Assembly: GCF_900240315.1 (NCBI RefSeq)
Contig: NZ_OEPZ01000001.1
Span: forward strand, 372,001-436,000
Origin: Dorea phocaeensis
Lineage (GTDB): Bacteria; Bacillota; Clostridia; Lachnospirales; Lachnospiraceae
Length of the DNA: 64,000 bases
Reading direction: 5' to 3'
Shown: in pieces, positions 33,976 through 42,273 of the stretch
How positions within the stretch are numbered: position 1 is the stretch's first letter
Layout of the letters: the number at the start of each line of letters is the position of its first letter
Made by a program: the position numbers and the translations under genes
The notes under the pieces: generated by a model
The model's database searches: none
Seen by the model: only the letters and a program-made list of their open reading frames with translations
What the model was told of the DNA's origin: nothing

Positions 33976-34920
33976 ATGAAATCTTATCTTTTCCCTTTTT
34001 CTGTCTTACTGCTCTTTCTGACCATGCTTTTATTCCCCGCCCCTGTCCTAAAAGGCGCAAGTGACGGTCTCTTATTGTGGTTTCATACGGTGCTGCCCAC
34101 TCTTCTGCCATTCATACTGGTCTGCGACCTAATGCTTCACACCCGCGCTATCCACTGGATCGCACGAATCGGAAACAGGCTGTTCTCCCGGCTGTTCCGA
34201 ACTTCGTCCTACGGATCTTTCGCCATCCTGTCCGGCTTTCTCTGCGGATATCCAATGGGTGCCAAAGTCACAACAGATCTGTTGCTTTCCGGTCTTATCT
34301 CCCGCTCTGAAGCCTGCTATCTTCTATCCTTTTGCAATAATACAAGCCCCATGTTTGTCATAAGCTTTCTGGTTCTGCAAAATTTAAAAAATCCATCCCT
34401 TATGATTCCCGCACTTGTCATTGTAATCCTGTCTCCCATCCTGTGCAGTTTCCTGTTCCGTCTGCGTTATCGGTCTGGTTCTTCTGCACAGACTTCAAGC
34501 TTTCAAACTCACGGCTCCAAAAGCATTGACTCACCATTCCATCAAGATGAGGATCTTCTCGACACCTGCATTATGCGGGGAATCGAAACCATTACAAAAG
34601 TCGGAGGCTACATTATGCTTTTTTCCGTCCTTACAACCTTAGCCGAAACATTTCACATTGCTTCTGTTCCTGTCCTGTCGGCGCTGGTACCCTCGCTTGA
34701 GATTACATGCGGAATTCAGCAAATCTGTTCCCTTCCTCTTTCCTCAGAACAGATTTTCATCAGAAGCCTCACTTTGACTTCTTTTGGTGGATTCTGCGCT
34801 GCATTCCAAACTCGATCTATAATCAAGAAGGGCGGGCTCCCTTTTCGCCCTTATATAACAGAAAAGCTGATTACTGCATCCGTAACCAGCTTTCTCGCCT
34901 TTTGTTATCTATTCTTCTAA
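33976..34920 (+). CDS. ylbJ: YlbJ-like sporulation integral membrane protein
   Basis: A 314-residue protein with about eight predicted membrane segments and the YlbJ/nucleoside-recognition 'Gate' family signature: VLPTLLPFILVCDLML, LSGFLCGYPMGAKVTTDLL and LLSFCNNTSPMFV. In Bacillus subtilis the ylbJ gene is needed for full spore resistance. Here it stands alone on the plus strand, divergent from pepD and convergent with the coiled-coil gene, overlapping that gene's end by 12 bases. GGAAGGA is about 11 bases before the ATG. The transported molecule is unknown. Confidence 0.85.
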   Translation: MKSYLFPFSVLLLFLTMLLFPAPVLKGASDGLLLWFHTVLPTLLPFILVCDLMLHTRAIHWIARIGNRLFSRLFRTSSYGSFAILSGFLCGYPMGAKVTTDLLLSGLISRSEACYLLSFCNNTSPMFVISFLVLQNLKNPSLMIPALVIVILSPILCSFLFRLRYRSGSSAQTSSFQTHGSKSIDSPFHQDEDLLDTCIMRGIETITKVGGYIMLFSVLTTLAETFHIASVPVLSALVPSLEITCGIQQICSLPLSSEQIFIRSLTLTSFGGFCAAFQTRSIIKKGGLPFRPYITEKLITASVTSFLAFCYLFF

Positions 34921-35550
34921 TTCATCCTCATCGTCCAGATCGTACTCGATGTCTTCGACTTCTTCCTCATCGGAAATGCCGTACTCTGCTTCCAGCCCCC
35001 GCTGAGACTGTTCTGGAATATCTAATTCAGAACGGTTGTTGCGTACCATATCATAACACTCCTGCAAGGAGTTTACCAGTCCGTCATATTTGGTGGTATA
35101 GCTGTCCAATGTATGACCAATGATGCTCTCTGCGTTTGACAGCAGATCATCTGTATACTGCATCGCTCCAATCCGGATATCGTTCGCATCATTTGTAGCA
35201 TTGTCCAGGATCTGCTGTGCCTGTTCTGTGGCAGCAGTCACAATCTCGTTCGCCTGTGCATATGCCTGCTGCATAATCTCATGCTCACTGACAAGTTCAC
35301 TGGTGTGAATCTGTGCTTCTTCGATCATGCTGTCTGCTTTTGCCTGTGCATCTGCTAAAATCGCGTCTTTATTCGCTATAATCTTCTGATATCTCTTAAT
35401 TTCATCCGGAGTCTTCATTCTAAGTTCGCGCAACAGCTCGTCCATCTGATCTTTATTCACGATAATCTTTGATGTGGACAGCGGCTGGAACTTACAACTG
35501 TCGATATACTCCTCAATCTCTTCAATAATCTGTTCAATACGGCTGCTCAT
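34909..35550 (-). CDS. coiled-coil protein with acidic tail, unknown function
   Basis: A 213-residue soluble protein, mostly helical: residues about 45-175 form long coiled coils with repeated Ala/Glu/Gln patterns ([33 protein letters not shown]). These resemble V-type ATPase H/E subunits and DivIVA-like proteins but lack a recognisable signature of either. The C-terminus is strongly acidic ([15 protein letters not shown]). It overlaps coaD by ATGA and shares 12 bases with the convergent ylbJ gene. Position beside coaD and rsmD suggests a housekeeping role, possibly in division or envelope organisation; this is only inference. Confidence 0.75.
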   Translation of the reverse strand: MSSRIEQIIEEIEEYIDSCKFQPLSTSKIIVNKDQMDELLRELRMKTPDEIKRYQKIIANKDAILADAQAKADSMIEEAQIHTSELVSEHEIMQQAYAQANEIVTAATEQAQQILDNATNDANDIRIGAMQYTDDLLSNAESIIGHTLDSYTTKYDGLVNSLQECYDMVRNNRSELDIPEQSQRGLEAEYGISDEEEVEDIEYDLDDEDELEE

Positions 35551-36044
35551 GATTTACACTCTCCTTTTTGCTTCATCTTCTCCTTGATCCGGTCGGCAAC
35601 GTACTCGGGTACAAACTGGGAGATATCCCCTCCAAAAGCCGCTACTTCCTTCACTGTGGTAGAACTCAAATATGAATACTCAAGACTTGTCGTCAAAAAT
35701 ACGGTCTCTACGTCCGGCCTAAGTTTATGATTCGTCTGCGCCATCTGCAGTTCATATTCAAAATCTGTAATTGCCCGCAGTCCACGGATCACCATTCTGG
35801 CTCCCGTCTCATGGGCAAAATCCACTAATAACCCCTCAAATGGAATACATTTCACATTTGGCATATCTTTTAATACTTTCTCTAACATTCTAACACGTTC
35901 TTCTACGGAAAACAACGGGATTTTTGCATTATTATTCAGTACTCCGACAATCAGTTCATCTACCATAGATGCGGACCTGCGGATAATATCAATATGCCCA
36001 AACGTAACCGGATCAAAGCTTCCTGGGTAAATGGCTCTTAACAT
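35547..36044 (-). CDS. coaD: pantetheine-phosphate adenylyltransferase
   Basis: Transfers AMP from ATP to 4'-phosphopantetheine, the penultimate step of coenzyme A synthesis. The 165 residues have the nucleotidyltransferase TxGH motif as TFGH (residues 14-17) after YPGSFDPV, and the ISSTxxK equivalent [12 protein letters not shown] near the C-terminus. GGGAGG precedes the ATG. The start overlaps rsmD by 7 bases and its stop overlaps the next gene by 4, so the four genes here form a tightly coupled unit. Confidence 0.97.
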   Translation of the reverse strand: MLRAIYPGSFDPVTFGHIDIIRRSASMVDELIVGVLNNNAKIPLFSVEERVRMLEKVLKDMPNVKCIPFEGLLVDFAHETGARMVIRGLRAITDFEYELQMAQTNHKLRPDVETVFLTTSLEYSYLSSTTVKEVAAFGGDISQFVPEYVADRIKEKMKQKGECKS

Positions 36045-36607
36045 ATCTCTTTCCTCCCTGACGGTTCCAAAAACACATGTTTATTTGTTTTATAAGCCTT
36101 TGTTTTTAAAACAGAAAAGCCAAGCTCCTCTGCATAAGAAAAGTCTGTATCCTTTGATGCTTCCACCACAATCACACCCTCTTCTGCAAGAAGCTCCGAC
36201 TCCGCCAGATACTCCAGCACCTTTCTCTCCAGCCCCATATCATATGGCGGATCCATGAAAATATAATCAAACTGCTTCTCACCTTCCAGCTTATAGAGCG
36301 CTGTCATCACATCCGTCGTCATGGTCATCGCCTTGTGTTCCATGCGAACCGCTTTTAGATTTTCTTTGATACACCGCATCGCTTTGGAGTTCTTTTCTAC
36401 AAATACAGCTTCCATAGCCCCACGGCTTAACGCCTCAATTCCAATCCCTCCGCTTCCGGAAAAAAGATCCAGGAAAATACAGTCATAGAGATAAGGAGAC
36501 AGCATATTAAACAGCGTCTCTTTGATCCGGTCTGTGGTCGGTCTGGTATCCAACCCTTCCAGTGTCTTTAATTGAATCCTTTTTGCGCTTCCTCCGATTA
36601 CTCTCAT
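36038..36607 (-). CDS. rsmD: 16S rRNA (guanine(966)-N2)-methyltransferase
   Basis: A 189-residue SAM methyltransferase acting on G966 of 16S rRNA in the assembling small subunit. It begins [10 protein letters not shown] and [14 protein letters not shown], both signatures of RsmD, with [19 protein letters not shown] as SAM-binding loop and the catalytic MDPPYDMG (NPPY-like). ATG 36607 follows AAGGAG; the longer frame to 36661 runs into the ATPase gene. The rsmD-coaD order is widely conserved in Firmicutes. Confidence 0.95.
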   Translation of the reverse strand: MRVIGGSAKRIQLKTLEGLDTRPTTDRIKETLFNMLSPYLYDCIFLDLFSGSGGIGIEALSRGAMEAVFVEKNSKAMRCIKENLKAVRMEHKAMTMTTDVMTALYKLEGEKQFDYIFMDPPYDMGLERKVLEYLAESELLAEEGVIVVEASKDTDFSYAEELGFSVLKTKAYKTNKHVFLEPSGRKEIC

Positions 36608-38331
36608 TGCCGTCTCTCCTTCTGTTCCAATGTTCCAAGCTTTCGATATCGATTCAGACATGCATAAATCTCCTGCCTGCGAGGAAATGCAAGATTTCCC
36701 GGCAGTACATTTCCTTCACAAACCACCGAAGCACCTTTTGTTTCTAACTGTTCCGCCACCTGTTCCACAGCCTGCTTAAGCGTCTTTCTTCCATCAAATA
36801 CTTCTTCTTCCAGGTACCTTGTAATCTGTCCCAGCATCGTCAACTGTTCAGCATCTGCCAGCTGTTCTACATACCGAAGATCAATGGTCTCATGATTCAG
36901 CATCACACCATCACGTCCCATGGTCTTTAATTTTACTCGTCCTTTTTGTCGAAGTCCGGCGCTTGGCTTTACCTTTCGATCAAAATCGGGAAGCACCGGA
37001 GTATCTTCCGGAAGCTGAAGCCGTGGATATCCTTTTACTTCTTCCTTTGCCAATTCCGTAATCTCTCTTGGTACATAACAATCCATCTGGATAATGGTAT
37101 CTGCCACCTCAAAATAAGCGCCCGAACTTCCCGCTACCAGTACCGTTGAAATTTTGTACTTCTCATAAAGCATGCGCACCCGTTCGATAAATGGCGTAAT
37201 CGGCTCCATTTCGCGGTGGATCACCCGCTGCATCAGCTCATCTCTCACCATAAAGTTGGTCGCACTGGTATCTTCGTCCATCAAAAGCGTTTTGCTTCCC
37301 GCTTCGATACTCTCCATTACATTTGCTGCCTGAGATGTGCTTCCGCTGGCATCCTCTGTATAGAAAGATTTCGTATCTTTTCCGTTTGGCAGCTGTCCAA
37401 TAAACATAGAAATATCTACATTGCGAATACTTCTTCCATCCTCCGCACGCACTTTCACCGCCGTTTCATCCGTAACCACATATTCACGTCCATCCCCGGC
37501 AATATGCGGATAAACACCGCTTTCCAACGCTTTTAACAGTGTAGATTTCCCGTGGTATCCACCGCCTACAATCAGTGTAATTCCTTTTTTGATTCCCATG
37601 CCGACAATCTTTCCCCGGTAAGGAAGATCCATCGTAACCTCCAGTTCTTTCGGAGAAACAAATGGCACGGAATCCTTCAGTGGTTTCCCGGATACACCGG
37701 ATTCCCGCGGCAGGATACTTCCATTGGACACGAACGCCACCAGTCCATTTCCTTCCAGCTGCGCTCTGATACTGGCCTGATCCTCTGCCAGTTCCATCAC
37801 CTTACGAACCTGCACAGCATCCTGGCTCTGGTAGTAAATTCCACCTTTGACGCACTCTGGCAGATAATTGTAAAGAATCTTGATTAGCTCTTTTGCATTA
37901 ATCGTACGCCCATTAGCCGGAAATCCAACCTCAAACCGCACCGTAACATCTCCTGTATGTGCATCAATGGTACATGCCGTTCTTTTTAAAATCTCCTGCC
38001 CGCACCGAGTCACCTGAATCACACCGCTCTTTCCGGACCCTTTGGCCTGGAACGAAAATTTCCCTGCTCTCTTCGCAAAACTCCGAATCAGATAATCCTC
38101 CAAAGCCGTCTTCTTTCCAGGATTATTATAAAGCTCTTCCGGGTACCCTGCCGTACGCCCCGGAACCCGGATACTGAGTTTGGACGGCGCCGCAAAAGGA
38201 TCTCCTTGAACATGATCAATAAAAAGCACATATCCCGGGAATCGATAACTTCCCCTGGTATCCTTATATGCCGGATAGCTTCTGCGGTCAATCCTGTTCA
38301 ATAAATCTCGTAATTCTTCTGCTGTCTTCAT
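36604..38331 (-). CDS. predicted ABC-class ATPase (PF09818-like)
   Basis: A 575-residue P-loop protein of the uncharacterised 'predicted ATPase of the ABC class' family. The Walker A is GGGYHGKSTLLKALESGVYP, Walker B is KTLLMDEDTSATNFM, with acidic residues for hydrolysis, and TVLVAGSSGAYF is a later conserved block. The N-terminal part (RFPGYVLFIDHVQGDPFA) is unique to the family. No membrane segment is seen, so it is soluble, not a transporter part. ATG 38331 follows AAGGAG. It overlaps rsmD's start by 4 bases (ATGA). Role unknown. Confidence 0.85.
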   Translation of the reverse strand: MKTAEELRDLLNRIDRRSYPAYKDTRGSYRFPGYVLFIDHVQGDPFAAPSKLSIRVPGRTAGYPEELYNNPGKKTALEDYLIRSFAKRAGKFSFQAKGSGKSGVIQVTRCGQEILKRTACTIDAHTGDVTVRFEVGFPANGRTINAKELIKILYNYLPECVKGGIYYQSQDAVQVRKVMELAEDQASIRAQLEGNGLVAFVSNGSILPRESGVSGKPLKDSVPFVSPKELEVTMDLPYRGKIVGMGIKKGITLIVGGGYHGKSTLLKALESGVYPHIAGDGREYVVTDETAVKVRAEDGRSIRNVDISMFIGQLPNGKDTKSFYTEDASGSTSQAANVMESIEAGSKTLLMDEDTSATNFMVRDELMQRVIHREMEPITPFIERVRMLYEKYKISTVLVAGSSGAYFEVADTIIQMDCYVPREITELAKEEVKGYPRLQLPEDTPVLPDFDRKVKPSAGLRQKGRVKLKTMGRDGVMLNHETIDLRYVEQLADAEQLTMLGQITRYLEEEVFDGRKTLKQAVEQVAEQLETKGASVVCEGNVLPGNLAFPRRQEIYACLNRYRKLGTLEQKERRQ

Positions 38332-38385
38332 ACTTTTTACTCTCCTTATTTTCCGGGATGACTGCATCGCCCCGACTTTCATCTT

Positions 38386-39087
38386 CTAATATCCTATCGC
38401 ATCGTCCCGGCTCATCCAAAAATGGATCCCTGTCGTAGAATCAAACCACCGATCTTCGTTAAAATCTTTCACTTCGACCCATTCCCCTTTCCTGTAGACA
38501 AAGTTCTCATCTACCAGGGACCAGGCTTCCTCATATTCTTCCGTCGAATCAAAATTTTTGATCGTCAGCACTTTCGCCTTATTACATCGGCAGGACGGCA
38601 GCGTTGCACTGGTCCTCTTTGCATCAGCCGGAATCAAAAGCTGTACCAGTCGGTCATTTACGCATTTCTTATACCCTAGAATCGGTCCTGTCTCCGGACA
38701 ATGCATCCGAAACCACCTAGTCTGTTCATCAAAACGCACTCCGTTAAGGTCTGCGCGTTCCAGCACAGCGCCAAAGAGATTTGCCCCCTCAATATCGCTG
38801 TCTGCCAGATCGCATCCCCGAAAAGACGCCGTCCTCATATTGGCATTCTTAAAATTCACTCCATGAAGAGAACAGCCGTCAAACAGAGAATTCTCCACAC
38901 TGCTCCCCTCAAAATTCACTCCGTCAAGAACCGTATTCTGAAAAGAACTCAGCACAAAATCCATTCCACTAAGATCCATCCCAGTAAGGTCCATATTCCA
39001 AAGCTCCTTCTCTTTAAACGAGAGGCGTTCTCCCGGCCTCCTTGCGTTTATCACCGCGACCAGCTCTTCTTTTTCTATCCGTTTCAT
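38386..39087 (-). CDS. pentapeptide-repeat protein with a DUF5758-like tail
   Basis: A 233-residue soluble protein. Residues about 30-120 form pentapeptide repeats (MDLTG MDLSG MDF, then GVNFE, GVNFK, GANLF, ADLNG), predicted to fold into a right-handed four-sided helix. The C-terminal half (GPILGYKKCVNDRLV to NEDRWFDSTTGIHFWM) resembles the DUF5758 domain often found with such repeats. Function is unknown; no gyrase-protection evidence is visible. AAGGTGA precedes the ATG. It is 25 bases downstream of the proX gene. Confidence 0.8.
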   Translation of the reverse strand: MKRIEKEELVAVINARRPGERLSFKEKELWNMDLTGMDLSGMDFVLSSFQNTVLDGVNFEGSSVENSLFDGCSLHGVNFKNANMRTASFRGCDLADSDIEGANLFGAVLERADLNGVRFDEQTRWFRMHCPETGPILGYKKCVNDRLVQLLIPADAKRTSATLPSCRCNKAKVLTIKNFDSTEEYEEAWSLVDENFVYRKGEWVEVKDFNEDRWFDSTTGIHFWMSRDDAIGY

Positions 39088-39112
39088 ATTTCTTCACCTT
39101 CATGCTTACTTT

Positions 39113-39655
39113 TTACAGATCTACAATCCTTGGACGATGGTGCGTATATGGCAGAAACTTCTTCAGAAGATCCTGTGTTTTAAACTTCAAATGTGTCGTA
39201 TTAATTCCGGTATTACATACAAAATACTCTGCCTCAGCCACTTCTTTATCAATAATCAGCTGAACATAGTCGTCCTCATCATTCAAAAGGCCAACGACGC
39301 TTGCGGATCCCGGTTTGGTTCCTAAATGCTCCCACATATGCTCCGGTGACGCAAAAGACATATGAGACACTCCAAGCTTCTTACTGAAAGACGCTGTGTC
39401 AAATGCCTTCTCTTCCGGCATTACCAGTAGGAAAAATGTTGTTTTCTTCTGATTACACAAAAAGACATCCTTGCGGACAGGCGCTTGAAACACCTTACCG
39501 ATATCGGAGCACTCTTCCATAGAAGATGCCGGGTCATTGTCTACCCGCTCAAATGGAATGCCAAGCTTTTTAAATACTTTATATACTTCCTGTTCAAGCG
39601 GAACTCTCTCGCTGATATTCTCCGGTGGTGTTGTTACGATTTCGCTGATATACAT
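39113..39655 (-). CDS. prolyl-tRNA editing deacylase (ProX/PrdX type)
   Basis: A 180-residue free-standing editing domain of the YbaK/ProX fold that hydrolyses Ala-tRNA(Pro). Typical blocks are HMSFASPEHMWEHLGTKPGSASVVGLLND, with the GxxS/P loop, and YFVCNTGINTTHLKFKTQDLLKKF. It differs from the YbaK protein at 817-1323, so the organism carries two such editors. ATG 39655 follows GGAGGG; the frame to 39679 is longer but unsupported. A promoter is visible upstream. Confidence 0.85.
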   Translation of the reverse strand: MYISEIVTTPPENISERVPLEQEVYKVFKKLGIPFERVDNDPASSMEECSDIGKVFQAPVRKDVFLCNQKKTTFFLLVMPEEKAFDTASFSKKLGVSHMSFASPEHMWEHLGTKPGSASVVGLLNDEDDYVQLIIDKEVAEAEYFVCNTGINTTHLKFKTQDLLKKFLPYTHHRPRIVDL

Positions 39656-39700
39656 GATCGTTCCCTCCTGTAAATTCACATATTTTTTCTTTATCTTTTT

Positions 39701-39729
39701 ATTATATAAAATCCCTTTGGTCTTTGCAA
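39701..39729 (-). promoter_or_regulatory. putative promoter of the prolyl-tRNA editing gene
   Basis: TTGCAA (39724-39729), a 17-base spacer and TATAAT (39701-39706) on the minus strand; divergent from the maf promoter 28 bases away. Confidence 0.7.
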
Positions 39730-39757
39730 ACCTTCTTTCTTTATAATTTGCTCAATA

Positions 39758-39786
39758 TTTACACTTTCCCTAAAATTTGTTAATAT
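39758..39786 (+). promoter_or_regulatory. putative promoter of maf
   Basis: TTTACA (39758-39763), a 17-base spacer and TAATAT (39781-39786) on the plus strand; about 40 bases upstream of the ATG. Confidence 0.55.
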
Positions 39787-39824
39787 AAAAAGATATAAAT
39801 AAACGAAACGGAGGAATTTTACCC

Positions 39825-40448
39825 ATGAAATATATTTTAGCTTCCGCCTCTCCTAGGCGGAAAGAACTCTTAAGTCGGGCAGGCTTTCCCTTTGAAGTCA
39901 TCCCTTCTGAAGTAGAAGAAATTTTAACCGGAAACTCTCCCGAAGAAATCGTCACACATCTGGCAGCTCAGAAGGCAAAAGACGTCTTTGACCGCCTTCC
40001 ATCTGAAGATCTTCTGGTCATCGGCGCCGACACCATTGTCGTATATCGGGATGAAATTCTCGGAAAGCCCGCCGGAAGCTCGGAAGCCTTTGATATGCTC
40101 TCGATGCTGTCTGATCGAACCCATCAGGTCTATACCGGCGTCGCTCTTTTCTGGCGCAGAGAAGGTGCGCTTTCCCACAAATCCTTTGCGGAATGCACAG
40201 ACGTCACCTTCTATCCTGTCAGCAAAGAGGATCTAAACGATTATGTGGCATCCGGCGATCCTCTTGACAAAGCCGGTGCTTACGGTATTCAGGGGACATT
40301 TGCCAAGCATGTAAAGGAAATCCGTGGCGACTATAACAATGTCGTCGGACTGCCCCTTGGCAGACTCTATCAGGAACTAATTCAGGAAGGACTTGTCTCT
40401 TCTTTCCCGAGAAAGGAGTCTACTTATGCATTCCAGCAGGAAAAATGA
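39825..40448 (+). CDS. maf: Maf-family nucleotide pyrophosphatase
   Basis: Hydrolyses non-canonical or standard nucleoside triphosphates (dTTP/UTP or m7GTP types) to monophosphates. The 207 residues begin YILASASPRRKELL, the family signature, with IGADTIVVYRDEILGKP and DPLDKAGAYGIQG holding the catalytic acid and substrate residues. GGAGG precedes the ATG. Its 3' end overlaps the transporter gene by 23 bases. The C-terminal tail beyond about residue 190 is extra compared with typical family members. Confidence 0.92.
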   Translation: MKYILASASPRRKELLSRAGFPFEVIPSEVEEILTGNSPEEIVTHLAAQKAKDVFDRLPSEDLLVIGADTIVVYRDEILGKPAGSSEAFDMLSMLSDRTHQVYTGVALFWRREGALSHKSFAECTDVTFYPVSKEDLNDYVASGDPLDKAGAYGIQGTFAKHVKEIRGDYNNVVGLPLGRLYQELIQEGLVSSFPRKESTYAFQQEK

Positions 40449-41358
40449 AAAATTTGAAAAATCGGCACTTCGGATCTCCCTGACCGGCAACCTGATCTTC
40501 GTTATCCTGGAGCTTGCAGTAGCCATTTATACCAGTTCCCAGGCGGTTCTTTTAGACTCTGTATACGACGGCGTGGAACTTCTGATGATTTTCGTATCTA
40601 TTATACTGGTTCCGCTTCTTTACAAGCCATCCAACGAAAATCATCCCTTCGGATATCTGCAGGTAGAGACGCTGTTTGTCGTCGTAAAAGGAATTATTAT
40701 GACTGCAGTGACGGCAGGTTTGATTATCAACAATATTCAGATCATCATCCATGGCGGAAGGCACGTAAGCTTCTCCGTAATTGCCTGGTTTGAATTGGCT
40801 GCCGCCATCCTAAGCGTCATATTTATCGCAATTCTCTCCTACATGAACCGGCATCTTTCTTCGCCGGTTGTTACCATGGAGATTCAAGAATGGAAGATCG
40901 ATACAGCGGCTTCCCTGGGAATGACCGTCGCCTTCTTTCTTCCGATGTTCCTTCATGCAGACTGGTTCCGTCCCATTGTTCCATATCTGGATCAGTGCAT
41001 TGCCATTATTCTGTCCATCTGCATGCTGCCTACCCCGATTCACGCCGTTGTCACCGGCCTTCGGGATCTCTTCCTTCTTCCTCCCGAAGAAGAAACCGTA
41101 CAGAACATCAAGGACATTATTACGCCGATTCTGGATGCCTACGGCTATGACAAACTGTATTTCGACATTGTCCGTACCGGCCGAAAGCTCTGGATCAGTG
41201 TTTATATTACCTTCGACCGTGATGAAATCTCTATTTCCCGGTTTAAGATCGTCCAGAACTTTATTATTCAGGCACTGTCAAAAGAATATCAGGATTTCTA
41301 TTTTGAACTCCTTCCCGATATCGAATATAACGGAAATACCGAGGTTACTCCTTCATAG
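40426..41358 (+). CDS. cation diffusion facilitator (CDF) family transporter
   Basis: A 310-residue membrane transporter that exchanges divalent cations such as Zn2+, Mn2+ or Fe2+ for protons. An N-terminal cytoplasmic stretch is followed by about six helices; DSVYDGVELLM in the second helix matches the CDF metal-site pattern (DSxxD), HPFGYLQVETLFVV follows, and WKIDTAASLG in helix five holds the second metal-site Asp. A C-terminal cytoplasmic ferredoxin-like domain (about 225-305) is present. ATG 40426 follows AAAGGAG; a frame from 40393 has no ribosome binding site. Metal preference is unknown. Confidence 0.85.
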   Translation: MHSSRKNEKFEKSALRISLTGNLIFVILELAVAIYTSSQAVLLDSVYDGVELLMIFVSIILVPLLYKPSNENHPFGYLQVETLFVVVKGIIMTAVTAGLIINNIQIIIHGGRHVSFSVIAWFELAAAILSVIFIAILSYMNRHLSSPVVTMEIQEWKIDTAASLGMTVAFFLPMFLHADWFRPIVPYLDQCIAIILSICMLPTPIHAVVTGLRDLFLLPPEEETVQNIKDIITPILDAYGYDKLYFDIVRTGRKLWISVYITFDRDEISISRFKIVQNFIIQALSKEYQDFYFELLPDIEYNGNTEVTPS

Positions 41359-41374
41359 GAGCACCTCGGTATTT
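41334..41374. terminator. bidirectional hairpin shared by two convergent gene ends
   Basis: AAATACCGAGGT and ACCTCGGTATTT pair perfectly, with CTCC/GGAG extending the stem. On the plus strand a T-rich tail follows, so it can end the transporter transcript; on the minus strand the tail is shorter. The stem encodes the last codons of both genes. Confidence 0.75.
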
Positions 41375-41899
41375 CTTTTCTTGATACATGGCATGTAAAA
41401 AATCAAACAAATAAATTACCAGGATCATGGTTCCGCCAACCTTTCCCACTAGAACAGGAAGTGCATCCACCAGACTGGACACCATGTTCTGAAGGAAGAA
41501 GAACAGCCCAAGCGTATAGAATCCCCAGGCAATGGAACTTTCCAAACAGATAATCCCTTTGTAATTCAACGGCTTTTCGCGATAATCCCACCAGATTTCT
41601 CCAAAGATCCGATTCATAATCACCGCCGTGATAAATTCAATCGCCGTTGCCAGAATCATTCCCAACAAAAACAACTGAAATGGCTGATCGCTGTAAGGCC
41701 GCAGCAAAAAAAAGACTGTCAGCGCGCCCACACCGTAAATCGGACAAAACGGTCCCTTCGCAAACCCACGATTGGTCAGCTTCCGATTGCAGATCGACAT
41801 ATAGACAGATTCTACAATCCATCCCATCAAACTATAAACCAAAAACCATAACACCACATGGTAGCCGCTCAGACCAAATATTCTTCTATTCCACCACAT
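41345..41899 (-). CDS. CmpB-like putative ABC transporter permease (PF06541 type)
   Basis: A 184-residue membrane protein with about five predicted helices, resembling the 'putative ABC transporter permease' family. Signature parts are YSLMGWIVESVYMS, NRGFAKGPFCPIYGVGAL and WWDYREKPLNYKGIICLESSIAWG. No ATPase is next to it, so a transport role is uncertain. ATG 41899 follows AAAGGG; a longer frame to 41959 passes through the rpsU terminator. Its 3' end overlaps the convergent CDF gene by 14 bases. Confidence 0.8.
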   Translation of the reverse strand: MWWNRRIFGLSGYHVVLWFLVYSLMGWIVESVYMSICNRKLTNRGFAKGPFCPIYGVGALTVFFLLRPYSDQPFQLFLLGMILATAIEFITAVIMNRIFGEIWWDYREKPLNYKGIICLESSIAWGFYTLGLFFFLQNMVSSLVDALPVLVGKVGGTMILVIYLFDFLHAMYQEKKYRGAPMKE

Positions 41900-41928
41900 T
41901 GTCTGTTTCCCTTTCTTTTTGGCAAACA

Positions 41929-41961
41929 AAATGGAGTGTTGTTCAATGCAACACTCCATTT
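41929..41961 (-). terminator. intrinsic terminator of rpsU
   Basis: AAATGGAGTGTTG and CAACACTCCATTT form a perfect 13-base stem with a short loop, followed by TTGTTTG on the minus strand. It starts 10 bases after the rpsU stop. Confidence 0.88.
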
Positions 41962-41971
41962 ACTGCACATA

Positions 41972-42148
41972 TTAGTTATACTTACGCTTTCTAGCAGCTT
42001 CAGACTTCTTTTTACGTCTTACACTTGGCTTCTCATAATGCTCTCTTTTACGAATTTCCTGCTGAATACCAGCTTTAGCACAGTTTCTTTTAAATCTGCG
42101 TAAAGCGCTATCTAACGTTTCGTTTTCTTTAACGATTACATTTGACAT
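41972..42148 (-). CDS. rpsU: 30S ribosomal protein S21
   Basis: A 58-residue basic ribosomal protein that helps the small subunit recognise the start region of mRNAs. Family features are [40 protein letters not shown] and a Lys/Arg-rich C-terminus. ATG 42148 is chosen because AGGTG is close upstream; a frame running to 42268 has no support and would begin near the promoter. It has its own promoter at 42228-42255 and a strong terminator. Confidence 0.97.
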   Translation of the reverse strand: MSNVIVKENETLDSALRRFKRNCAKAGIQQEIRKREHYEKPSVRRKKKSEAARKRKYN

Positions 42149-42227
42149 AGTCTCACACCTAACCTCCCCTCCAGTCTTGTATTGTGCATCATACGACTGT
42201 TCGGGTATTTTTATTGCACTACATAAG

Positions 42228-42255
42228 ATTATATCATATTTTTTTCTTACGTCAA
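42228..42255 (-). promoter_or_regulatory. promoter of rpsU
   Basis: TTGACG (42250-42255), a 16-base spacer and TATAAT (42228-42233) on the minus strand, just after the alaS stop at 42274. Confidence 0.75.
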
Positions 42256-42273
42256 CAACTTTTTCCAATTATT

